Below are positions 40,565 through 50,300 of a stretch of DNA of 64,000 bases, piece by piece. The position numbers and the translations under genes are program-made. The notes beneath the pieces were generated by a model. It had not been told where the DNA came from. It worked only from the letters and a program-made list of their open reading frames with translations, and did no database searches. The stretch is taken from positions 434,001 through 498,000 of the forward strand of contig JADJYE010000003.1 in assembly GCA_016719945.1 (NCBI GenBank), written 5' to 3'. Origin of the DNA: Polyangiaceae bacterium. Lineage in GTDB: Bacteria; Myxococcota_A; Polyangia; Polyangiales; Polyangiaceae. Within the stretch, counting starts at the first letter, position 1, and the number at the start of each line of letters is the position of its first letter.

Positions 40565-41838
40565 CGAAGGCCAAGGTCGCCATCCTCCGCACCCGGCCGC
40601 GGTCCGTGCTGGCCGACGTGCACGAGCTGATGAGCCTCGCGGGGTATCAGGAGGTCGTCGACAAGACGGCCGAGACGGGGCTCAAGGTCAACATCAGCTG
40701 GCACTTCTTCTATCCGGCCTCCTCCACGACGCCCTGGCAGCTCGACGGCGTCATCCGCGCGCTGCTCGCCGACGGCTACGACAGAGAGCGGGTCCACGCT
40801 TGCCACAACCGCACCGTGGTCATCGACGCCCACCTGGGCGAGCGGGAGAACAAGCACCTCGACGTGGTGCAGGCGCACGGCATCGCCAACGTGCACCTCT
40901 ACGAGGGGCAAGAGTGGATCCCCATCGCCGAGGCCGTGGGCGACCTGCGGCGGCGCTTCTTGTGCCTGAACGAGGTCTATCCCCAGGGCTTCTCGATTCC
41001 GCGCCGCTTCATCGGGGAGAACATCATCCACCTGCCGACCGTGAAGACCCACGTCTTCACGACCACGACCGGGGCCATGAAGAACGCCTTCGGTGGGCTC
41101 CTCAACGAGCGGCGCCATTGGACTCACCCCGTCATTCACGAGACGCTCGTGGACCTGTTGATGATCCAGAAGAAGATCCACCGCGGAGTCTTCGCCGTGA
41201 TGGACGGGACCTTCGCGGGGGACGGCCCGGGGCCGCGCTGCATGGTCCCCCACGTCAAGGACGTGATGCTGGCCTCCTCCGACCAGGTCGCCATCGACGC
41301 CGTCGCCGCGAAGCTCATGGGCTTCGACCCGCTCGCCGACTGCCGCTTCATTCGGCTCGCCCATGATCTCGGGCTCGGCTGCGGGGACGTCCGCGACATC
41401 GAGATCGTGGGGGACGTCGACGCTGCGCAGGAAAATTGGCATTTCGATGGCCCGTTCAAGCAGATGACCTTCGCTTCGAAGAACCAGCACCGCATCTATT
41501 GGGGCCCGCTCAAGAAGCCGATCGAGTGGTCGCTCAAGACCTGGCTCGCCCCCTGGGCCTACCTGGCGAGCGTCGGCTACCACGACATGTATTGGTACCC
41601 CCGGTACGCGAAGGAGAAGATCGCGCCCGTCCTCGAGAGCGAGTGGGGGCGACTGTTCGCGAACTGGGGGCGGGTCGCCGTCGACCCTGAGGGCCGCGGA
41701 TTCCCGGACGTGGGTCCGCCGAGCGCCGACCTCGTGCGGCACGGCATCTCCCATTACCTCGAAGGGCTTCGCCTGCTGGGGATGGCCGTGACGGAGAGCC
41801 CGGAGCTGAAGGGCTCAGCGGCGGTGGCCCGTCGCTAG
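40561..41838 (+). CDS. DUF362-like protein of the ygf/yge cluster
   Basis: 425 residues, starting MTKAKVAILRTRP. The family core is seen as RFIGENIIHLPTVKTHVFTT, TGAMKNAFGG, MDGTFAGDGPGP and AIDAVAAKLMGFDPL. DUF362 proteins are of unknown function and often sit with Fe-S or redox enzymes; here no ferredoxin motif is present. E. coli has no such gene in its cluster. The ATGA overlap with ygeW shows co-translation. The 3' end overlaps the convergent PLP-enzyme gene by 24 bases. Confidence 0.78.
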   Translation: MTKAKVAILRTRPRSVLADVHELMSLAGYQEVVDKTAETGLKVNISWHFFYPASSTTPWQLDGVIRALLADGYDRERVHACHNRTVVIDAHLGERENKHLDVVQAHGIANVHLYEGQEWIPIAEAVGDLRRRFLCLNEVYPQGFSIPRRFIGENIIHLPTVKTHVFTTTTGAMKNAFGGLLNERRHWTHPVIHETLVDLLMIQKKIHRGVFAVMDGTFAGDGPGPRCMVPHVKDVMLASSDQVAIDAVAAKLMGFDPLADCRFIRLAHDLGLGCGDVRDIEIVGDVDAAQENWHFDGPFKQMTFASKNQHRIYWGPLKKPIEWSLKTWLAPWAYLASVGYHDMYWYPRYAKEKIAPVLESEWGRLFANWGRVAVDPEGRGFPDVGPPSADLVRHGISHYLEGLRLLGMAVTESPELKGSAAVARR

Positions 41839-43185
41839 CACCAGCGCTCGCTGGTTCGTGAGGGGGCCATGCTCGCGGGCCCAGGTGACGAGCCCCGCGA
41901 GGCCGGCCGCCCCGGTCTCGTCGGCCGCGATGCCCGCGTCGTTCAGGGCGGCGGCGGCCAGGGCGAGCGTCGGCTCCGCCACCGCGACCGGCGCGCCTCC
42001 CGAGGCGAACGCGGCTCGCAGGATCGCGAGGCCGTCGTAGGTGTCGTCATCGAGGATCCCGTGCGCGACGCTCGGCTGCGGCCGAGGCCAGGGCTCGAGC
42101 AAGTGGGCGCGCCGCCCCGCGCCGAGGGCGAGCTGAGCCTCCACGCGCTCGCGCAGAGGCCTCGCACGGAGCAGATCCGAGCGCTCGTCCCCCGGGGGTG
42201 GGAGCGCGGCCTCCCCGAGCCCAGCGAGGACCTTCTCGTACGCAGCGAGCAGCGGCGCCACGCGCTCGGTCTGCACGGGGTGGAGGCGGGGGAGGCGGTC
42301 GATCACGCCGATTCGCCGGGCGTCCTCCAGGCCACGGGCGAGGGAGCTCGCGAGGGCGCCGCCGCCGACCTGGACGAACACGCGCTCGAGCTGGCCCGCC
42401 TGCCTGGCCAGCTCGACGACCTCGAAGGCCAAGGTGCGGCCGCCGTCGAGGGTGATGCCGTTGTCGGGGCCCTGGCAGCCGAAGGGGATCGCGCCCGCGG
42501 CGACCGCGTCACGGAAGGCGCGCACGCAGGGGTCCCCGAGCTCACCCGCGGCGCGCTCACAGGTGTGCACCAGCGCCCCGAGGTCGCGCAGCCGCGAGAC
42601 CACGGCGGGGGCTGCGTCGGGGGGCACGAAGGTGTCGAGGGGCAGCTCGCCCGCCCGCGCGACGACAGCTGCCGCCAGCGCCGCGTTGCCGCAGCTGGCG
42701 ATCGCGAGGCGCGGGCGTTGGGCCTCGAGCCCAGCGGCGCGGACGAGCGCGAGGTATAGGCCGACGCCGAAGAGGTGGCGCGCCTTGTGGGAGCCGGAGA
42801 CGTTGTTCGTCTCGTCCTTCACCCAGGTCTCGGCGCCCGTGAGCGCCTCGAGGCTGGGCGCGATGGACGCGGGGGTGACGCGCAGCCCTCGGCCGTCCAC
42901 GCGCTCGATCGCCGCGTCGAGGGTGAGTACGGCCTCACGATAGCCGTCCTCGCCGAGGCCGAGCTCCAGCGCGGCCTGGTGCACGAAGAGCAGCGGGGCG
43001 AAGCGGAGGAAGGGCTGCGAATCGGCGCTGGAGGGCCACGTCGGCAGCGCGGACCCCAGGGCTGGCGCGAGGACGTGATCGGCGCCGTCCTTGGCCGCGC
43101 GCGAGCAGGTGAAGGGGCGCGGCTCCTCGGCCAGTGGAGCCGCCTCGAAGCCGCAGGCGTCGCAGCGGAGGGTGACCGACCTCAC
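41815..43185 (-). CDS. PLP-dependent fold-type II enzyme, threonine synthase-like
   Basis: 456 residues from GTG 43185. A short N-terminal CxxC-like zinc knuckle (LRCDACGFEAAP) precedes the PLP domain. The PLP lysine is in NNVSGSHKARHL and the phosphate loop in ASCGNAALAAAV. VQVGGGALASSLARGLE is the second glycine loop. This layout resembles threonine synthase and its relatives. In this operon it is more likely to act on an amino acid from purine breakdown, such as 2,3-diaminopropionate, replacing YgeX. The start overlaps the upstream gene's TGA (GTGA). Confidence 0.78.
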   Translation of the reverse strand: MRSVTLRCDACGFEAAPLAEEPRPFTCSRAAKDGADHVLAPALGSALPTWPSSADSQPFLRFAPLLFVHQAALELGLGEDGYREAVLTLDAAIERVDGRGLRVTPASIAPSLEALTGAETWVKDETNNVSGSHKARHLFGVGLYLALVRAAGLEAQRPRLAIASCGNAALAAAVVARAGELPLDTFVPPDAAPAVVSRLRDLGALVHTCERAAGELGDPCVRAFRDAVAAGAIPFGCQGPDNGITLDGGRTLAFEVVELARQAGQLERVFVQVGGGALASSLARGLEDARRIGVIDRLPRLHPVQTERVAPLLAAYEKVLAGLGEAALPPPGDERSDLLRARPLRERVEAQLALGAGRRAHLLEPWPRPQPSVAHGILDDDTYDGLAILRAAFASGGAPVAVAEPTLALAAAALNDAGIAADETGAAGLAGLVTWAREHGPLTNQRALVLATGHRR

Positions 43186-44645
43186 GCGCGCCCGCGCGCC
43201 GCCGCGATGCGCTCGTTGAGCTCGGAGATGGCCGCGTCCCAGCCGACGAGCTTGGAGCGCTGCGCCTGCCACCAGGCCTGTTCGCGCCGGGCGTCGAACG
43301 CCTCGACGGGCACGCCCTGCTGCTCGACCCAGGTGAAATATCCCAGGTTGAAGATGCGGGTCCGGTCCTCGTGCCGGAGCTCGAGCACGTGATCGGTGCC
43401 GGCGCCGAGGAGATAGCGCTCGAAGGTGGAGGCGGCCGCCGCTTCGGTCAGCGCGCCCGAGTAGCTGCGCTCGAGCACCGCGGCCACCTCGCTGGAATAG
43501 AGGTCGGCGCCGTCGGTGGCGATCGTGAGGACGGCGTCGTTGGGGCCCAGGCCGAGCGCCTTGACCGTCTTGATGGCCGCGACGACGTTGCACAGGCTGG
43601 ACAGACCGAAATGGTCGAACGCCTCGAGCACCTCCGGGGCGAGCTGCAGCTCGCGGGAAAGGAAGGCGCGTCCGGCGGCGCTCTGCAAGAGCACCATGAG
43701 CCTGTCTGTCGCCTGATCGGATACGGCGACCACGGCGTCGGTGTTCATGACGTTGTGGATGAGCGGGATGTGTTTGTCGCCGATCCCCTGGATGTTGTGG
43801 CTGCCGTGGCCGTTGAGCAGCATCGTCGGGCACTCGACCGGCTCGACGGCGACGATCTTGGTGCCGTGCCGCTCCTTCAGGGCGTCGCCCGCCCCGATCG
43901 TCCCGGCCGAGCCGGTCGCGGACACGAACGCTGCGGCGCGGAGCTCGGGCTGATCGATTTGGAGGTGACGGAGCACCGCCCCGAGCGCCGCTCCGGTGAC
44001 GCGGTAATGCGTGAGGTGATTCGGGATCTCGCTGAACTGGTTCAGGATCACGTTGGCCGGGTCGAGCCGGAGGCGCGCGCAGGCGTCGTAGATCTCCTTC
44101 ACGTTGCTCTCGGTCCCGGGGGTGCGGACGACGTCGTCGGGGGAGGTGACCCAGCGCGAGAGCCACTCGAATCGCTCTCGGCTCATCCCCTCGGGGAGGA
44201 TGGCGACCCCTCGGCAGCCGAGGACGCGAGAAATGGCGACGCCCCCTCGGCAATAATTCCCGGTCGAAGGCCACAGGGCGCGGTGGTGGGCGGGGTCGAA
44301 GGTGCCCTCCGCGAGGCGCGGCATGAGGCAGCCGTAGGCGGCGAGCACCTTGTGCGCACGGATCATGGGGAAGCGATCGCCGAGGAGCACGACGATGGGG
44401 GCGTCCACGCCGGTCAGGGCCTTCGGGACCACGAAGTGCGCCGGGACGGCGGCGATGCCGCGGCGATCGGGGGCGTTGAACCAATGCACCCGAAACAGGT
44501 TCTGGGGATCGGGCGCGTCGGGGTCGACCCTGGCGAGCGACGCGGTGACGTCCTCGGGGAGCGTCTCGGGGCGGGCCAGCTGCGAGAGCGTGGGCAAGAA
44601 CACGCCGCGAGCGGCGAAATAGGCGGCGAGATCGGGCGCGTTCAT
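43182..44645 (-). CDS. PLP-dependent fold-type II enzyme, cysteine synthase/lyase-like
   Basis: 487 residues from ATG 44645. The PLP lysine is probably in IRAHKVLAAYGCLMPRL; the S-T-G-N loop is LWPSTGNYCRGGVAISR and the glycine loop FVSATGSAGTIGAGDALKE. It resembles cysteine-synthase-like proteins found in molybdenum-hydroxylase clusters but not E. coli YgeX by direct comparison. ATGA overlaps the ssnA stop, and its own stop overlaps the next PLP gene. The two PLP proteins are unrelated enough in length and motif not to be a simple duplication. Confidence 0.75.
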   Translation of the reverse strand: MNAPDLAAYFAARGVFLPTLSQLARPETLPEDVTASLARVDPDAPDPQNLFRVHWFNAPDRRGIAAVPAHFVVPKALTGVDAPIVVLLGDRFPMIRAHKVLAAYGCLMPRLAEGTFDPAHHRALWPSTGNYCRGGVAISRVLGCRGVAILPEGMSRERFEWLSRWVTSPDDVVRTPGTESNVKEIYDACARLRLDPANVILNQFSEIPNHLTHYRVTGAALGAVLRHLQIDQPELRAAAFVSATGSAGTIGAGDALKERHGTKIVAVEPVECPTMLLNGHGSHNIQGIGDKHIPLIHNVMNTDAVVAVSDQATDRLMVLLQSAAGRAFLSRELQLAPEVLEAFDHFGLSSLCNVVAAIKTVKALGLGPNDAVLTIATDGADLYSSEVAAVLERSYSGALTEAAAASTFERYLLGAGTDHVLELRHEDRTRIFNLGYFTWVEQQGVPVEAFDARREQAWWQAQRSKLVGWDAAISELNERIAAARGRA

Positions 44646-45723
44646 GACGGCGGTAGCTCCCTCATTCGTTGAAACAGGCGCGTGGCGGCCTCGCGCGCGT
44701 CGGCGTCGATCGCCGCGAGGTCCCCTGTGAGCAGACGACCCTCTCGGACGACAGGGCGGCCGCCGACGTCGACGCCGACGACGCGAGCCCCCTCCTTGGT
44801 AATGACATCCCCCTCGAGCGCTCCCTGGCCGAACGACTCGGCGAGCAGCTCGCGGCCGCGCCCAGCGCGCGCCTCGAGGCCCTGGCCGGCCTGCCCCTCG
44901 CGCGCGGCTCCCGCCTCGAGAGCGGCGAGCTCCTCGCCCGCGACCGAGGGGCAGCCGTCGGTCCCCAGCGCGACGCGCGCGCTGGCGGCGAGGGCTCGCG
45001 CCCAGCCGACGCGGTTGTTGTCGTTGGAGCGCGGGTTGTGCACGAGCCACGCGCCCGCGCTCGACGCTCGGCGCACCTGGACCTCGTCGAGGTGGACGCC
45101 GTGTGCGAGGATCGAGCCGGGCACCAGCGCGCCCGCGTCCTCGAGCCGCTCGAGCGGGCCCGCGTAGCCCCGCGCTCGCGCGTCGTCGACGTCCACGCGG
45201 TCCTCCGCCATGTGGATATGGATGATGGCGCCGAGCTCGCGGCACAGCGCGCCCGCCTCGGCGAGGGTCTCGTCGGAGACCGTGAACGACGCGTGGAGCC
45301 CCACGGCGCCGCGCACCAGCGCGCGCTGCCGAGCGCGCAGGAAACGGCGACACTCAGCCAGGCCGCGCCGAGCCTCTTCGCGGCCGCCGTTGCGCTCGCT
45401 GGCCCCATAACAGAGCAGGGCGCGCATCCCGAGCGCGTCGCACGCGTCGGCGAGCACGTCGAGGGAGCCCTCGATGAAGGCCGGCGACTCGTGGTGATCG
45501 ACGAGGCCGGTCGTCCCGGAGAGCAGGGCGTGGGCGACGTAGTAGCGGGCCGACGCGCGAAGCGTTCCCTCGTCGAGGGCGCGGTCGAGCCGCCACCAGA
45601 GGGTCCGCAGGATGGCAGGGAAGTCGGGCGGGGGTGATGGGGGCTGTGGCAGGCCGAAGGGCGCGAGGCCTGAGTAGAGGTGGGTGTGCGCGTTGACGAA
45701 GCCGGGCTGCGCCGCGGCCGCGC

Positions 45724-45727
<4 letters not shown>
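44642..45727 (-). CDS. ssnA: putative aminohydrolase SsnA, short N-terminus
   Basis: 361 residues from GTG 45727. Amidohydrolase ligands: VNAHTHLYSGL (HxH), HIHMAED, LAHGVHLDE and ALGTDGCPS (Asp). E. coli SsnA is ~440 residues; the N-terminal ~50 residues of the composite beta domain are missing here, and the protein begins almost at the first metal-binding strand. SsnA is linked to oxidised purine hydrolysis. The GTG overlaps the xdhD stop (GTGA), so it is the second gene of the minus-strand operon. Confidence 0.85.
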
Positions 45728-48399
<2,672 letters not shown>

Positions 48400-48558
48400 C
48401 GCCCGCACGCATCGTGCAAGAACCCAGCCGCCTGGGGAAGCTCGAGCTCGCGGCCTCGAGCTGTGCGCTCAAACAAGCGCGCTCAGCGTTGGCGAACGGC
48501 GGGCCCGAGGGTGTGCGGGCGCAAGGTTTGCGCGACTCGGGTCACCGGCGCGCACCGC

Positions 48559-49254
48559 TCACGCCGCGCGGCTCTCGAGCGAGCCGAAGCGCCGCTCGAC
48601 GCCCTCGCGCAGCGCCGCTTTGCCCCCTGAGTCGAGCACCTCACCGTGGGCGACGATCACGCGGTCGAAGTCGAGGTCGAGCAGCTGGGCCACCGACGCC
48701 TTGAGCGCCGCCGTGTCCTTCACGGTCGTTGCGAACAGGCGCGTCGGCCCGAAGCGCTCCCACCCGTCGTTGAGCTTCATGACCGCGCGCGTGAAGAACG
48801 GCTTCGGCCCTCGGACGTTGAAGGCGAGGTCGGTCGCGATCAGCGTGCGGCTCGCGCGGTGGACGAACACCACCTCAGCGACCTTGGCCGCGCCGCCGAT
48901 CGCCAGCTGATCGAGCGCGCCAGCGAAGGCCGCGCCCCCGAGCGTGTGATCGACCGTGAGCGCGGGCAGCCTCTCGGCGAAGGACGCCGTCGCGTGGAGC
49001 TTCGCGGCGGGGAAGGCGGCGCGGGCAGCGGGGATGAACAGGTGGTGCAGGCTGTTGGGCGCGATGATCGCCTCGACCTCGCCGAGCCCGCGGATCTCCC
49101 CCACGTCGGCGTCGGACAGCGGGCCCGGCGCGACGAGCGCGAGCCGGCCGGGCGCGAGCTCGAGCACAGTGGTGCGTGTGCCGAGGTGGAGGCCGCCGAC
49201 CACGAGCGGATGATCGACGACGTGAAGCCCAGGAGCGAGGGAGCGGAGCGTCAT
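48559..49254 (-). CDS. metallo-beta-lactamase-fold protein, DUF4336-like
   Basis: 231 residues from ATG 49254. Segments VLELAPGRLALVAPGPL, IIAPNSLHHLF, PAAKLHATAS, LIATDLAFNV and VIVAHGEVLD follow the DUF4336 layout of the metallo-beta-lactamase fold. The classic HxHxDH motif is lost (NSLHHLF) and metal binding is doubtful. It faces the MarR gene across a shared promoter/operator, so the MarR protein probably controls it. Substrate unknown. Confidence 0.72.
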   Translation of the reverse strand: MTLRSLAPGLHVVDHPLVVGGLHLGTRTTVLELAPGRLALVAPGPLSDADVGEIRGLGEVEAIIAPNSLHHLFIPAARAAFPAAKLHATASFAERLPALTVDHTLGGAAFAGALDQLAIGGAAKVAEVVFVHRASRTLIATDLAFNVRGPKPFFTRAVMKLNDGWERFGPTRLFATTVKDTAALKASVAQLLDLDFDRVIVAHGEVLDSGGKAALREGVERRFGSLESRAA

Positions 49255-49261
49255 GAGCGAG

Positions 49262-49303
49262 ATAGTAAAGTTGCAGGACCAAATCGTCAAGTATACTTTA
49301 CTA
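49262..49303. promoter_or_regulatory. divergent promoter with MarR operator
   Basis: An AT-rich island in otherwise GC-rich DNA lies between the divergent DUF4336 and marR genes. A perfect 9-base inverted repeat, TAGTAAAGT (49263-49271) and ACTTTACTA (49295-49303), has arm centres 32 bases apart, about three helical turns. For the minus-strand gene TTGACG (complement of 49285-49290), 17 bases and TACTAT (complement of 49262-49267) make a good sigma-70 promoter overlapping one arm. For marR TATACT (49292-49297) is a likely -10 with a weaker -35 near 49270. Binding of the MarR dimer would block both promoters. Confidence 0.75.
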
Positions 49304-49306
49304 AAC

Positions 49307-49783
49307 ATGCCCAAGCCGAAAGGCGACGCCTTTGCGTCCGAGCTCGAGGTGCAGAAGTCCGCCAGCATGGGGCAGCTGCTGATGAAGGCCGCGCGGCTGT
49401 ACAACGAGCGGGCGATCGAGCGCGTGCGGCGCCTACCGGGTGCCGAGTCGATCACCACCGCGCACACGGCGGTGTTCCCCCACCTCGATCTGGAGGGCAC
49501 GCGGTTGACCGTGCTTGCCCAGCGCATGGGCGTCTCCAAGCAGTTCGCCGGTCAGCTCGTCGAGGGCCTGGAAGCGCTCGGCCTCGTCGAGCGCCTCCCC
49601 GACGAGACCGATGGCCGCGCCAAGCTCGTGCGCTTCACCAAGCGCGGCAAGCAAGCCTTGCTGCACGGCCTCGGCGTGCTCGGCGAGATCGAGGGGGGCC
49701 TCCGCGAGCGCATCGGCCCCGCGCGCGCGGACGCGCTGACGAGCACGCTGCGCGATATCGTCGAGGCGCTATCGGAGCGCTGA
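49307..49783 (+). CDS. MarR family transcriptional regulator
   Basis: 158 residues from ATG 49307. The winged helix is seen as LTVLAQRMGVSKQFAGQLVEGLEALGLVERLPDETDGRAK, the MarR DNA-binding helix and wing. The N- and C-terminal helices are for dimerisation. ATG 49307 is preferred over 49253 because the longer version would translate through the promoter/operator and add an AT-rich, non-conserved N-terminus. It likely represses itself and the divergent DUF4336 gene. The ligand is unknown. Confidence 0.85.
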   Translation: MPKPKGDAFASELEVQKSASMGQLLMKAARLYNERAIERVRRLPGAESITTAHTAVFPHLDLEGTRLTVLAQRMGVSKQFAGQLVEGLEALGLVERLPDETDGRAKLVRFTKRGKQALLHGLGVLGEIEGGLRERIGPARADALTSTLRDIVEALSER

Positions 49784-49815
49784 GCGTCGCGGGAGGCGTC
49801 GGGCGCGGCGTCGAA

Positions 49816-49848
49816 GTCCCCCCGCGAGCGCAGCGAGCAAGGGGGGAC
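49816..49848 (+). terminator. strong GC hairpin downstream of marR
   Basis: GTCCCCCC (49816-49823) pairs perfectly with GGGGGGAC (49841-49848) around a 17-base loop that itself contains GAGCG/CGAGC. It lies 33 bases after the marR stop. There is no T-run, so it would not be a classic intrinsic terminator; it could act as a weak terminator or be part of the repeat patch that follows. Confidence 0.4.
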
Positions 49849-49915
49849 CGGGCGCGCGCAGCGCGCCCGAGGGGGGCATCAGCTCTTCTTGCGCGCACGC
49901 TCGTAGCGCCCTCCA

Positions 49916-50170
49916 CGCCCCCGGCTCGTAGCGGAGTGAACGCCCCCGGCTCGTAGCGGAGTGAACGCCCCCGGCTCGTAGCGGAGTGACAAGGACACCC
50001 ACCCTGCCCAGCAGGGTCGCCATTTCTGTCCATGTTGAGCCGTCGCCGACGGTGCGACCGTGCCAAGAGTCGCGCACTTACGCGAGCGGCTCCGCCTTGT
50101 CGTCGCCCAGCCCGCGCGATCTGTGACAAAGCCACCCACCCTGCCGAGCAGGGTCGGCATTTCCGTCACT
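49916..50170. repeat. tandem 25-mer and second REP-like element pair
   Basis: The 500-base gap after marR holds no gene that I can support. Bases 49916-49990 are three head-to-tail copies of the 25-mer CGCCCCCGGCTCGTAGCGGAGTGAA. Two copies of a REP-like element follow: 49995-50032 and 50124-50168, each containing CACCCACCCTGCC, a hairpin ACCCTGC-nnn-GCAGGGT (50001-50017 and 50138-50154) and then TCG(C/G)CATTTC(T/C)GTC. Their sequence is unrelated to the RAYT-linked REPs at 12-14 kb, so this is a second repeat family. Confidence 0.72.
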
Positions 50171-50300
50171 CGCCCATCCTGAGGGCGCAGCCCGTCCGAC
50201 GGCGCGGCGCGCGGGGCCTACGATAACGGTCCGATGACGGTCATCGTGGGGGTGGTTGCCCCCCGGCTCCCGTGCGCGCCCGACTCCCGCGCACGCCCCG

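Noticed and set aside
48800..49540. 326-codon minus-strand frame starting at 49539 upstream of the DUF4336 gene
   Set aside because: The extra N-terminus crosses the promoter/operator and lies antisense to marR; the protein fold starts at ATG 49254.
49916..49990. CRISPR-like array of 25-mers
   Set aside because: Copies are directly adjacent with no spacers; it is a simple tandem repeat.
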